NCBI RefSeq assembly: GCF_001557215.1
Contig: NZ_LSJM01000237.1
Location: 1-19,185 of the forward strand
Reading direction: 5' to 3'
Source of the DNA: Sphingomonas sp. CCH9-E2
GTDB taxonomy: Bacteria; Pseudomonadota; Alphaproteobacteria; Sphingomonadales; Sphingomonadaceae
Length of the DNA: 19,185 nt
This document shows, piece by piece, positions 1 to 10,439 of the stretch. The notes below the pieces were generated by a model. That model made no database searches, had not been told where the DNA came from, and worked only from the letters and a program-made list of their open reading frames with translations. Within the stretch, counting starts at the first letter, position 1, and each line of letters begins with the position of its first letter. Position numbers and translations under genes: made by a program.

Positions 1-6
1 CCCCAA

Positions 7-28
7 CCCCTCCCCTGAAGGGGAGGGG
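7..28. repeat. C-rich hairpin downstream of the acyl-CoA dehydrogenase
   Basis: A 9-bp perfect stem, CCCCTCCCC (7-15) with GGGGAGGGG (20-28), closes a TGAA loop. It lies 10 bp past the stop codon of the dehydrogenase gene that ends at 39 on the minus strand. It could act as a transcript-end hairpin, but no T-tract follows. It resembles the C/T-rich repeat family at 1183-1322 and 19062-19185 and may be the visible end of a larger element cut by the window edge. Confidence 0.5.
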
Positions 29-38
29 CTAGAGAAGG

Positions 39-1166
39 TCAATATCCAGCCGCCCGCGCCAGCGCGTCGGCGTGATAGTTGGTATCGCCGAACAGCTCCG
101 CCAGCACGCGCCCGCGCTTCATGTAGAAGCCGATATCATATTCGTCGGTCATGCCGATGCCGCCATGCATCTGGACGCCCTCCTGCACCGCCAGCGTCGA
201 GGCCATGCCGGCCATTGCCTTGGCGACCGACACCGCCTCGTCCGCCCGGGCGTCGCCGGCATCGAGCAATTGCTGAGCCTTGAGCACTGCCGCGCGGGCG
301 ACCTCCAGCTCCGAATAGAGATGCGCCGCGCGATGCTGCAGCGCCTGGAAGCTGCCGATCAGCACGCCGAACTGCTTGCGTTCTTTCAGATACTGGACGG
401 TCATGTCCATCGCGCCGCCGCCGACGCCCAGCATCTCCGCCGCCGCGCCCGTACGCCCGGCGCCGAGCAGCGCGTTGAGCACCGCGCGGCCGCCATCGAC
501 CTCACCGATCACCGCATCGGCATCGACCTCGACCCCGTCGAACGTCATGCGCGCGGCGAGGCTCGCGTCGGCGAGCCGCTGCGGATCGGCGGTGAGGTTC
601 GCCGCGTCCTTGGGAACCGCGAACAGCGTCACGCCATCGGCATCCTCGGGAGCGCCAGCGGTGCGCGCGGCGACGATCAGCAGGTCGGCGACATGGCCAT
701 GCGCGACGAACTGCTTCGCCCCGGTCAGCTTGAAGCCATTGCCCGAGCGCTCGGCCTTCATGCCGATCGCATCGCCATGCTTGGCGCGCTCGTCGATCGC
801 CAGCGCGGCGACGGTCTCGCCCGAAAGGATGCCGGGGAACCAGCGTTCACGCTGCGCAGTGCCGTTCAGCGCCGCGACCGCTGCGACCGCGGTGGTGAGG
901 AAGGGGGAGGGGGACAGGTTGCGCCCGATCTCCTCCAGCACCACCCCAGCCTCGACATGGCCGAGGCCAAGGCCGCCATCGGCCTCCGGGATCAGGATGC
1001 CGGTAAAGCCCATCTCGGCGAACTGCTTCCACAGGTCGCGGGAAAAGCCGGTCGCGTCGTTGGCGTCGCGCAGCGCGCGCATATGGCTGACCGGCGCTGC
1101 TTCGCTCACAAATTGCTGTGCGCTCTCGCGGAGCATGGTCTGTTCGTCGTTGAGGTAGAGTGGCAT
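39..1166 (-). CDS. Acyl-CoA dehydrogenase, probable partner subunit (375 aa)
   Basis: Flavin-dependent acyl-CoA dehydrogenase fold, predicted cytosolic, introducing an alpha-beta double bond into an acyl-CoA. Visible are the N-terminal helical domain (MPLYLNDEQTMLRESAQQF), the FAD-contacting RKQFGVLIGSFQALQHR stretch, and MHGGIGMTDEYDI near the C-terminus. The start at 1166 is chosen because AAGGA sits about 9 nt upstream (1176-1180); the frame remains open to 1430, but that part is repeat DNA and reads as low-complexity protein. Where medium-chain enzymes carry the catalytic Glu in an EGT motif, this protein has LFGDT (residues 358-362), so it probably lacks that base. It follows another acyl-CoA dehydrogenase gene after 166 bp of hairpin repeats. 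Unlike pairs of this kind form alpha2-beta2 complexes in mycobacterial steroid side-chain degradation; a complex here is inference. Confidence 0.9.
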   Translation of the reverse strand: MPLYLNDEQTMLRESAQQFVSEAAPVSHMRALRDANDATGFSRDLWKQFAEMGFTGILIPEADGGLGLGHVEAGVVLEEIGRNLSPSPFLTTAVAAVAALNGTAQRERWFPGILSGETVAALAIDERAKHGDAIGMKAERSGNGFKLTGAKQFVAHGHVADLLIVAARTAGAPEDADGVTLFAVPKDAANLTADPQRLADASLAARMTFDGVEVDADAVIGEVDGGRAVLNALLGAGRTGAAAEMLGVGGGAMDMTVQYLKERKQFGVLIGSFQALQHRAAHLYSELEVARAAVLKAQQLLDAGDARADEAVSVAKAMAGMASTLAVQEGVQMHGGIGMTDEYDIGFYMKRGRVLAELFGDTNYHADALARAAGY

Positions 1167-1182
1167 TTTCTTCTTTCCTTCT

Positions 1183-1322
1183 CCCTCTCCCGCCTTCGCG
1201 GGAGAGGGTCGGGGTGAGGGTCTTCTTCTTTCTTCCGACTGCTCGAAGAAGAAGACCCTCACCGCTGCGACTAGGCAGCAAGCTGCCAAGTCTCGCTGCC
1301 TCTCCCGCGAAAGCGGGAGAGG
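1183..1322. repeat. Composite four-hairpin repeat element between two acyl-CoA dehydrogenase genes
   Basis: Four stems follow one another. First, 1183-1193 with 1198-1208 (11 bp, CTTC loop). Second, 1213-1230 with 1246-1263 (18 bp perfect, 15-nt loop). Third, 1269-1292 (GACT-A-GGCAGC-AA-GCTGCC-A-AGTC). Fourth, 1299-1308 with 1313-1322 (10 bp, GAAA loop). The outer stems are inverted copies of each other (CCTCTCCCGC type), so the whole is a two-headed palindrome in which one arm carries an extra hairpin. It fills the 166-bp gap between two same-strand genes that look co-transcribed and ends shortly before the ribosome-binding site of the downstream one. It may affect mRNA stability or relative expression of the two subunits. 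Confidence 0.85.
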
Positions 1323-1332
1323 CGTTATGCTG

Positions 1333-4253
<2,921 letters not shown>

Positions 4254-4261
<8 letters not shown>

Positions 4262-6284
4262 TGAAGCGCTCGCCCTTCTCGGCCTTGTCCTTCAGCAGCT
4301 GCGCGACCGGGAAGCCATGCTTCTCCAGCCCCGCGACGATGGTCTTGAGGCCGACCGTGTCCGCCCAGAACATCGGACCGCCGCGATAGACCGGCCAGCC
4401 ATAGCCATAGATCCACACGACATCGATGTCCGACGCGCGCTGCGCCATGCCTTCCTGCAGGATCAGCGCGCCTTCGTTGACCATCGTGTACAGCGTGCGC
4501 TCGATGATCTCCTCGGCGGTCACGTCATGCTGCACCGCGCCGGTCTTCTTGCGGAAATCCTCGATGATCTCGGCGACGCGCGGGGACGGCGAGGGGTTCC
4601 GCTTGTCGTCATAGTCGTAGAAGCCGGCCTGCTTCTTCTGGCCCCAGCGGCCTTCGGCGGCGAGCGCGTCGCGGATGCTCTCGATCCGGGTCGGGTCGCG
4701 GTGCCAGCCAATGTCGACACCGGCCAGATCGCTCATCTGGAACGGGCCCATCGGCATGCCGAATTCGACATGGACGCGGTCGACCTGTTCCGGGGTCGCG
4801 CCTTCCATCAGCAGCTTCATCGCCTCGACCTGACGCGGCATCAGCATGCGGTTGCCGATAAAGCCGTGGCACACGCCCGCGACCACCGCGACCTTCTTGA
4901 TCTTCTTGGCGACGTCCATGACGGTCGCCAGCACGTCCTTGTCGGTCTTCGCGCCGCGCACGATTTCCAGCAGCTTCATGACATTGGCGGGCGAGAAGAA
5001 GTGCATGCCGACGACATCGCCGGGACGGCTGGTCGATGCCGCAATCTCGTCGATGTTGAGGTAGCTGGTGTTGGACGCCAGGATCGCGCCCGGCTTGCAG
5101 ATCGTGCTGAGCTTGCCGAAAATGTCCTTCTTGACGTCCATATTCTCATAGACGGCCTCGATCACCAGGTCGCAGTCGGCGAGGTCGTCCATGCTCAGCG
5201 TCGGGGTCAGCAGACCCATCGCCGCTTCGACCTGCTCGGGCTTGATCCGGCCCTTGGCGGCGCTGCCCTCGTAATTCTTGCGCATCACGCCGGTGCCGCG
5301 GTCGAGCGCTTCCTGCTGCATCTCGACGATCGTCACCGGGATTCCGGCCGACAGGAAGTTCATCGAAATGCCGCCGCCCATCGTACCGGCGCCGATCACG
5401 CCGACCTTCTTGATCGGGCGCAGCTGCGTATCTTCCGGCACGTCGTCGATCTTCGCAGCCTTGCGCTCGGCGAAGAAGATGTGGCGCATCGCGGCCGACT
5501 GCGTGCCCATGATCAGCTTCATGAAGCCGTTGCGCTCACGCACCACGCCCTCGGCATAGGGCTTGTCGACGGTTTCCTCGATCACCTTGATGATCTCTTC
5601 GGGCGCGTCGAAGCCGCGGAAACGCTTGGCGTTGGTCTTGCGGAACGCGTCGAACACGCCCGCCTCGACGCTGACCGGCTTTTCGCTGGCGCGGGGCAGG
5701 GGGCGGGCATCGGCCACTTCCTTGGCATAGGCGATGGCGTCGGCGGTCAGGCTGTCCTCACCCGCCATGCGATCGACCAGGCCAGCAGCCTGCGCGACCT
5801 TGGCCGGGACCGGATCGCCCTTTGCCGCCAGCTCGAGCGCGAACTCGACGCCCGCGACGCGCGGCAGCCGCTGCGTGCCGCCCGCGCCCGGCAGGATGCC
5901 GAGCTTCACTTCGGGCAGACCGAACTTCGCCGAGGGCACGGCGATCCGGTAATGGCACGCCAGCGCAACCTCGCACCCGCCGCCCAGCGCAGTGCCGTGA
6001 ACCGCCGCGACGACGGGCTTCTCGCTTGCCTCGATCGTGTCGACCACGGTCGGCAGCCCCGGCTCCTGCATCGGCTTGCCGAATTCGGTGATGTCGGCCC
6101 CGGCAAAGAAGGTGCGCCCGTCGCAGCGGATCACCGCGGCCTTCAGGCTGTCGTCGCTGTTCAGCTCCTTGATCGCCGCGTCCAGCCCCTGCCGCACCGC
6201 CGCGCCCAGCGCGTTCACCGGCGGGTTGTTCGAGGTGATGACGAGGATATCGCCCTGCTTTTCGGTGGTGATGGGGGAAGTCAT
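4254..6284 (-). CDS. Bifunctional enoyl-CoA hydratase / 3-hydroxyacyl-CoA dehydrogenase (FadB/FadJ-like, 676 aa)
   Basis: Performs hydration and NAD-dependent oxidation, the second and third steps of beta-oxidation. The N-terminal crotonase domain (about 1-190) has the oxyanion-hole region [16 protein letters not shown] and both likely catalytic acids, Glu105 and Glu125 ([19 protein letters not shown]). The NAD-binding fold begins at residue 291 with [11 protein letters not shown], followed by the dehydrogenase pair His428 ([10 protein letters not shown]) and Glu440 (LLEIVRG), and GFIGNRM. The C-terminal dehydrogenase domain includes [17 protein letters not shown]. At 676 aa it is shorter than E. 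coli FadB. The start at 6284 is chosen for AGGAGA 7-8 nt upstream; an in-frame ATG at 6314 lies in repeat DNA with no ribosome-binding site. It has no thiolase partner gene next to it. Confidence 0.95.
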
Positions 6285-6307
6285 GTAACGCTCTCCTGCA
6301 ATCAAAA

Positions 6308-6399
6308 TCGTCATCCCCGCGAAAGCGGGGACCCATCTCCCGCCGCTGCACCCAGCGGAACAGTCAGGAGATGGGCCCCCGCTTTCGCGGCGGTGACGA
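6308..6399. repeat. Two-headed inverted repeat (REPIN-like), copy 1
   Basis: Arms 6308-6340 and 6367-6399 are near-perfect inverted copies. Each starts CGTCA-C/T-C, carries a stem-loop of the type CCCCGC-GAAA-GCGGGG, and ends CCCATCTCC. A small hairpin, CCGCTG-CACC-CAGCGG (6343-6358), sits in the middle. The element fills most of the 139-bp gap between the serine hydrolase gene and the bifunctional beta-oxidation gene, which are on the same strand. The heads match those flanking the GIY-YIG gene at 9980-10393. Confidence 0.9.
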
Positions 6400-6423
6400 T
6401 GAAATGGGTTTCGGCCCCGCGCA

Positions 6424-7653
6424 TCATGTCAAAGCCGAATAGATCATCGTCTTCAGCTCGCGCCGGATCGGGTAGAGACCCGACGGCGACAGCTGGGTCA
6501 TGAACACCATCGTGATCCGCTCGACCGGATCGACGAAGAAGGCGGTCGAAAACATCCCGCCCCAGTAGAATTCCCCGACGCTGCCCGGGATCATCGATCG
6601 CGCGACGTCGATGTTCATCGCAAAGCCCAGGCCAAAGCCGGTGCCGGCATTCTGCGTCTCGCTGAACAGCGACCGCGACAGGCTCGACAAATCCCTGCCG
6701 CCGGGCAGGTGGTTCATCACCATCAGGTCGAGCGTCTTGCGCCCGATGATCCGCGCGCCGTCCAGCGTCCCGCCATTGAGCAGCATCGTGCAGAAGCGGT
6801 GATAATCGAGCGCGGTCGAAACCAGCCCGCCGCCGCCCGACAACAAAGTCGGCTTGCGGCTCCACGCCGATTGGGCGCCCCGATCATACATCACCCGGCC
6901 TTCGCCGGCCTTGAACGTGTAGCAATCGGTCAGCCGGTCGGCCTTGTCCTCCGGCACCCAGAAGCCGGTGTCGTGCATGCCGAGCGGCGCGAAGATGTGA
7001 TCCTGGAAATAGGCGTCGAGCTTCTGCCCCGACACCCGCTCGACCACCGCACCCAGTACATCGGTCGCGACCGAATAATTCCACGCCTCGCCCGGCGAGA
7101 ATTCGAGCGGCAGCTTGCCCAGCGCCGCGACGAACCCGTCCAGATCGAGATGGCCGTGCCAATTCTCGATCCGCCCCTCGCGATAGGCCGCATCGACATT
7201 GCCGCGATTCTGAAAGCCATAGGTGAGGCCCGATGTATGCCGCAGCAGATCGATCATCCGCATCGGCTCGGTCGTCGGCTTTGTCACGAACGGCACCCCG
7301 CCGCCGCCACCGTTATAGACGCCCAGCCCCTTGAACTCGGGCAGGACGTGATGGACCGGGGTGTCGAGCGCGACCGTCCCTTGCTCGACCAATTGCATGA
7401 ACGCGATCGACGTCACCGGCTTGGTCATCGACGCGATGCGGTAGATGGATGTCTCGTCCACCGCGGCGCCGCCCTCCCGCGCCGCACCCTGATGGCTGAA
7501 ATGCGCGATCTTGCCGTCGCGGGCGATCAGCAACTGGGCGTTGGGCAGTTTCCCCGAGTCGAGGTAGCGCGCCTTGACGAACGCATCGATGCGGGCGAGC
7601 CGATCGGCGTCGAAGCCGCTTTCCGTAGCGGTAGCGAGGGCGGTTGAGTCCAT
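6424..7653 (-). CDS. Family VIII serine hydrolase, EstB-like beta-lactamase fold (409 aa)
   Basis: Class C beta-lactamase-fold serine hydrolase. Ser75-x-x-Lys78 in [10 protein letters not shown] is the nucleophile motif. Tyr193 in WNYSV replaces the YxN motif in the way common in family VIII carboxylesterases, and WGG (364-366) stands where lactamases have [11 protein letters not shown] (139-146) is also typical. There is no signal peptide, which argues against a periplasmic antibiotic-resistance enzyme and for a cytosolic esterase or amide hydrolase; 6-aminohexanoate-dimer hydrolase (NylB) shares this fold. It is the first gene of the minus-strand cluster and is divergent from the acyl-CoA synthetase gene. 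The start ATG lacks a well-spaced ribosome-binding site (GAGGA is about 14 nt upstream), so the exact start is less certain. Confidence 0.9.
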   Translation of the reverse strand: MDSTALATATESGFDADRLARIDAFVKARYLDSGKLPNAQLLIARDGKIAHFSHQGAAREGGAAVDETSIYRIASMTKPVTSIAFMQLVEQGTVALDTPVHHVLPEFKGLGVYNGGGGGVPFVTKPTTEPMRMIDLLRHTSGLTYGFQNRGNVDAAYREGRIENWHGHLDLDGFVAALGKLPLEFSPGEAWNYSVATDVLGAVVERVSGQKLDAYFQDHIFAPLGMHDTGFWVPEDKADRLTDCYTFKAGEGRVMYDRGAQSAWSRKPTLLSGGGGLVSTALDYHRFCTMLLNGGTLDGARIIGRKTLDLMVMNHLPGGRDLSSLSRSLFSETQNAGTGFGLGFAMNIDVARSMIPGSVGEFYWGGMFSTAFFVDPVERITMVFMTQLSPSGLYPIRRELKTMIYSALT

Positions 7654-7803
7654 ACCTCTAATTCGAATCCTCGTTCCGGGGTGTTCGCCTTTGTGTCGCT
7701 TCCCTATTGCGTTGAGCGGCTAATGAATCAAGAATGAAGTGTGAAGCCGGTCAGCGGAATCGCCAAACCGGACATTCAACAACGAATTTTGGAGAGACCC
7801 GCC
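7654..7803. promoter_or_regulatory. Divergent intergenic region, hydrolase operon / acyl-CoA synthetase
   Basis: Both directions of the catabolic locus start here. On the plus strand, TTGCGT (7707-7712) and AAGAAT (7730-7735) with 17 nt between form a weak promoter that would start transcription near 7742, in agreement with translation from TTG at 7804. On the minus strand, TTGATT (7731-7726) and AATAGG (7708-7703) is another weak candidate. No clear operator palindrome was found, so control of the locus remains open. Confidence 0.3.
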
Positions 7804-9552
7804 TTGGCCCCCGAACCGCTCATCCCGCTCGACCCGTCCTGGCCGAAGATGACGCTGGCGCAAGCTCAGGCGCTGATGACTGCGCCCGGCCAGAAGCTGG
7901 AAATGGAAGAAATCGAGATTCGCGGCATCAAGACGCGGGTGTGGAAGAACGCCCCGCCGCACCTCGCCGCGCTGCTCCACCTGTCACGCACCCATGGCGA
8001 GCGTATCTTCACCATCCATGAAGATGAGCGCGTCAGCTTCGAAGCGAATTTCCGCGCGACCGCGCACCTCGCCACCAAATTGCGCGAAATGGGGGTGGTG
8101 AAGGGCGACCGCGTCGCGCTGGCGATGCGCAACACGCCCGAATGGCCGGTGATCTTCTTCGCCGCGGTCAGCATCGGTGCGATCCTCGTCCCGCTCAACG
8201 CGTGGTGGACCGGCGGGGAGCTCGATTACGGCCTGCGCGATTCGGGATCGAAGGTGTTGTTCCTCGACGGCGAACGCTTCGCCCGGCTGCAAAAGCGGCT
8301 GCCCGACCTGCCCGACCTGCAGCGTACCATCGTCAGCCGCTGGGACGCCGATCTGCCCGAGGGCGTCGACAAGCTCGAAGACCTGATCGGCGCGCCCAAC
8401 GACTGGGCATCGTTGCCCGACGTCCCGCTCCCCGCCGAACCGACCTTGGGGCCGGAGGACGACGCGACGATCTTCTACACCAGCGGCACCACCGGCTCGC
8501 CCAAGGGCGCGCTTGGCACCCACCGCAACCTCTGCACCAACATCATGTCGGGCGGGTACGCCGCCGCGCGCTCGTACCTGCGCCGGGGCGAAATGCCGCC
8601 CGAGCCGCAGCCCAAGGTCGGCCTGCTGGTCATCCCGCTGTTCCACGTCACCGCCTGCTCGGCCAGCCTGATGGGCACGCTCGCGTCGGGCAACACCGCG
8701 ATCTTCATGCGCAAATGGGACGTGGTCGAGGCGATGGAGATCATCCAGCGCGAGAAGGTGAACCTGACCGGCGGCGTGCCGACCATCGCCTGGCAAATCC
8801 TGGAGCATCCCGACCGCCACAAATACGACCTCTCCAGCCTCGAGGCGATCGCCTATGGCGGCGCACCCTCGGCGCCGGAGCTGGTCAAGCGCATCTTCAC
8901 CGAGTTCGGCGCGCTGCCCGGCAATGGCTGGGGGATGACCGAGACGATGGCGACGGTGACCAGCCATTCGAGTGAGGATTATTTGAACCGCCCGACCAGC
9001 GCCGGCCCACCCGTGCCGGTCGCCGACCTCAAGATCATGGACGCGGACGGCGTCAACGAACTCCCCGTGGGCGAAGTCGGCGAGCTATGGGCCAAGGGTC
9101 CGATGATCGTGAAGGGCTATTGGAACAAGCCCGAAGCGACTGCCGAATGCTTCCGCGACGGCTGGGTCCGCACCGGCGATCTGGCGAAGCTGGACGAGGA
9201 AGGCTTCCTCTACATCGTCGACCGCGCCAAGGACATGATCATCCGCGGCGGCGAGAATATCTACTCGTCCGAGGTGGAGGACGTGCTCTACGCCCACCCC
9301 GCCGTCACCGACTGTGCCCTGATCGGCATCCCGCACAAGACGCTGGGCGAGGAGCCCGCTGCGGTGGTCCACCTCGCACCCGGGATGGAAGCGACCGAGG
9401 CCGAGCTGCAGGCCTGGGTCCGCGAACGGCTGGCGATCTTCAAGACCCCGGTCGCGATCAAGTTCGTCGCGGAAACGCTGCCGAGGAACGCGAACGGGAA
9501 GATCTTGAAGAAGGATCTGAAGGCGTTGTTTGTCGAGGAGGGGGTGGCTTAG
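7804..9552 (+). CDS. Acyl-CoA synthetase, class I adenylate-forming enzyme (582 aa)
   Basis: Activates a carboxylic acid to its acyl-AMP and then the CoA thioester. All core motifs are present: the phosphate loop YTSGTTGSPKG (225-235), GWGMTET (375-381), TGD (457-459), the hinge region DRAKDMIIRGGENIYSSEVE, and NGK with the catalytic Lys566 in PRNANGKILKKDL. The start at TTG 7804 is favoured because GGAGAG at 7791-7796 stands exactly 7 nt before it; the in-frame GTG at 7741 would add 21 residues but has no ribosome-binding site. The gene diverges from the hydrolase/beta-oxidation cluster and plausibly supplies its CoA ester. Its stop codon overlaps by 4 nt the stop of the convergent small gene at 9549. 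The chain-length or ring specificity cannot be judged. Confidence 0.93.
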   Translation: MAPEPLIPLDPSWPKMTLAQAQALMTAPGQKLEMEEIEIRGIKTRVWKNAPPHLAALLHLSRTHGERIFTIHEDERVSFEANFRATAHLATKLREMGVVKGDRVALAMRNTPEWPVIFFAAVSIGAILVPLNAWWTGGELDYGLRDSGSKVLFLDGERFARLQKRLPDLPDLQRTIVSRWDADLPEGVDKLEDLIGAPNDWASLPDVPLPAEPTLGPEDDATIFYTSGTTGSPKGALGTHRNLCTNIMSGGYAAARSYLRRGEMPPEPQPKVGLLVIPLFHVTACSASLMGTLASGNTAIFMRKWDVVEAMEIIQREKVNLTGGVPTIAWQILEHPDRHKYDLSSLEAIAYGGAPSAPELVKRIFTEFGALPGNGWGMTETMATVTSHSSEDYLNRPTSAGPPVPVADLKIMDADGVNELPVGEVGELWAKGPMIVKGYWNKPEATAECFRDGWVRTGDLAKLDEEGFLYIVDRAKDMIIRGGENIYSSEVEDVLYAHPAVTDCALIGIPHKTLGEEPAAVVHLAPGMEATEAELQAWVRERLAIFKTPVAIKFVAETLPRNANGKILKKDLKALFVEEGVA

Positions 9553-9905
9553 AACGCACAGATCGACTGGGGTTCGACGTCCTTCGTATCCGTGATCCAG
9601 CACGCCGGGCGGGTTGAGTCACGGTGATATGTCCAGAGCATTGCAACGAACTTCGCAGGTCCGAAGACTTCAAAGACACGTGGTTTGTGGCCGTCGAGCA
9701 CAACCCTCAGTGAGCGGGCATCAGTTCCGTCGAGATCGACCTGAAAGCTCCCATCCCCGAATAGCGGGGTGAATACACACCGCGACTGCGGACCGCGATC
9801 GATCTGACAGGTCGCGATACGCGAGGGGCCGCTGCGATCCACACGCGCGACCATCGGCGAGTTTGGGACAGTTTGAAGAAGAAGAAGCGCAAGGATCGGC
9901 GACAT
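9549..9905 (-). CDS. Small predicted secreted protein with four cysteines, unrecognised (118 aa)
   Basis: I do not recognise a family. The N-terminus MSPILALLLLQTVPNSPMVA looks like a short signal peptide. The remainder is compact and polar with four cysteines (33, 43, 102, 116), consistent with two disulfides in the periplasm. It ends in tail-to-tail overlap with the acyl-CoA synthetase gene (4 nt, 9549-9552). Composition is somewhat less GC-rich than its neighbours. The ribosome-binding site before 9905 is weak. Support for coding is the single uninterrupted frame with a sensible hydrophobic start and balanced amino-acid use; the overlapping 77-aa frame looks like a shadow. Confidence 0.6.
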   Translation of the reverse strand: MSPILALLLLQTVPNSPMVARVDRSGPSRIATCQIDRGPQSRCVFTPLFGDGSFQVDLDGTDARSLRVVLDGHKPRVFEVFGPAKFVAMLWTYHRDSTRPACWITDTKDVEPQSICAF

Positions 9906-9979
9906 TTCGTCAGGATCGTGGCGCTGACCGGGCCAGTCAATCCTCGACCTTATGATCGCCGGGACACGCGTCCCCCTCT

Positions 9980-10014
9980 CGTCACCCCGGGCTTAACCCG
10001 GAGCCCATCTCCGG
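9980..10014. repeat. Repeat head, left flank of the GIY-YIG cassette
   Basis: This is an inverted partner of 10359-10393. It reads CGTCACC, then a stem of CCGGG-CTTAA-CCCGG type, then GCCCATCTCC. The stem differs in sequence from the right flank (CCCCCGC-GAAA type) but has the same layout and the same CCCATCTCC tail. It belongs to the family seen at 6308-6399, 17610-17697 and 18112-18219. The stretch 9906-10046 holds nothing else recognised. Confidence 0.85.
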
Positions 10015-10046
10015 AACTCTCCAAACGCTGGACGGTGAGGGTGCCA

Positions 10047-10334
10047 TCAGCGGTTCGAATCGAACCACAAATCCCGCCAGTCGGGATTCATCTCCTCGAT
10101 CAGCGCGATTTTCCATTCACGCCGCCACTTCTTGATCCGCTTTTCGCGAACGATAGCGGCGTGAATGTCCTCGTGAAATTCCGCGTAGACGAGATGCATC
10201 GCCCGATGCTCAGCGGCAAAGCTGCTGCCGGTGCCGTCGCGATGCTGGGCGACCCGTTTAGCGATATCGGCGGTCACCCCAGTGTAGAGGACCCCGTTCT
10301 TACGGTTGGTGACGATGTAGACATATCCGCCCAA
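10047..10334 (-). CDS. GIY-YIG single-domain nuclease (95 aa)
   Basis: Small stand-alone GIY-YIG nuclease domain, of the kind found in many copies in proteobacterial genomes; the cellular role of such proteins is not well established. Motifs: YVYIV (4-8) and LYTGVT (16-21) form the GIY and YIG elements, Arg27 and His31 lie on the helix after them, and Glu64 in AIVREKRIKKW is the expected metal-binding Glu. NPDWRDLW near the C-terminus is typical of the group. The start is TTG at 10334, supported by GGTGGAGA about 6 nt upstream and by the family's usual N-terminus. The gene is enclosed by inverted repeat heads at 9980-10014 and 10359-10393. Its last codons contain a perfect palindrome (10052-10066). 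Confidence 0.92.
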   Translation of the reverse strand: MGGYVYIVTNRKNGVLYTGVTADIAKRVAQHRDGTGSSFAAEHRAMHLVYAEFHEDIHAAIVREKRIKKWRREWKIALIEEMNPDWRDLWFDSNR

Positions 10335-10358
10335 CGACCGTCTCCACCTGAGGCGCGT

Positions 10359-10393
10359 CCGGGAGATGGGCCCCCGCTTTCGCGGGGGTGACG
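10359..10393. repeat. Repeat head, right flank of the GIY-YIG cassette
   Basis: Read on the minus strand this is CGTCACCCCCGC-GAAA-GCGGGGG-CCCATCTCC, nearly identical to the heads of the element at 6308-6399. It ends about 25 bp upstream of the nuclease start codon, so the nuclease message or its promoter must run through or beside the hairpin. Confidence 0.88.
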
Positions 10394-10439
10394 GTTAGAT
10401 TTCTCCATCACCCCCGCATGCGCAGTTCAGCCCGCTACC

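Noticed and set aside
1183..1322. CRISPR array
   Set aside because: The repeats are inverted and hairpin-forming with irregular spacing; there are no direct repeats with unique spacers and no cas genes.
6424..7653. Antibiotic-resistance beta-lactamase
   Set aside because: No signal peptide, and the YxN and KTG motifs are replaced by the YSV and WGG forms found in family VIII esterases.
10052..10066. Fragment of a tRNA T-arm (GGTTCGAATC)
   Set aside because: No acceptor, D or anticodon arm is adjacent and the bases are part of the nuclease coding frame.
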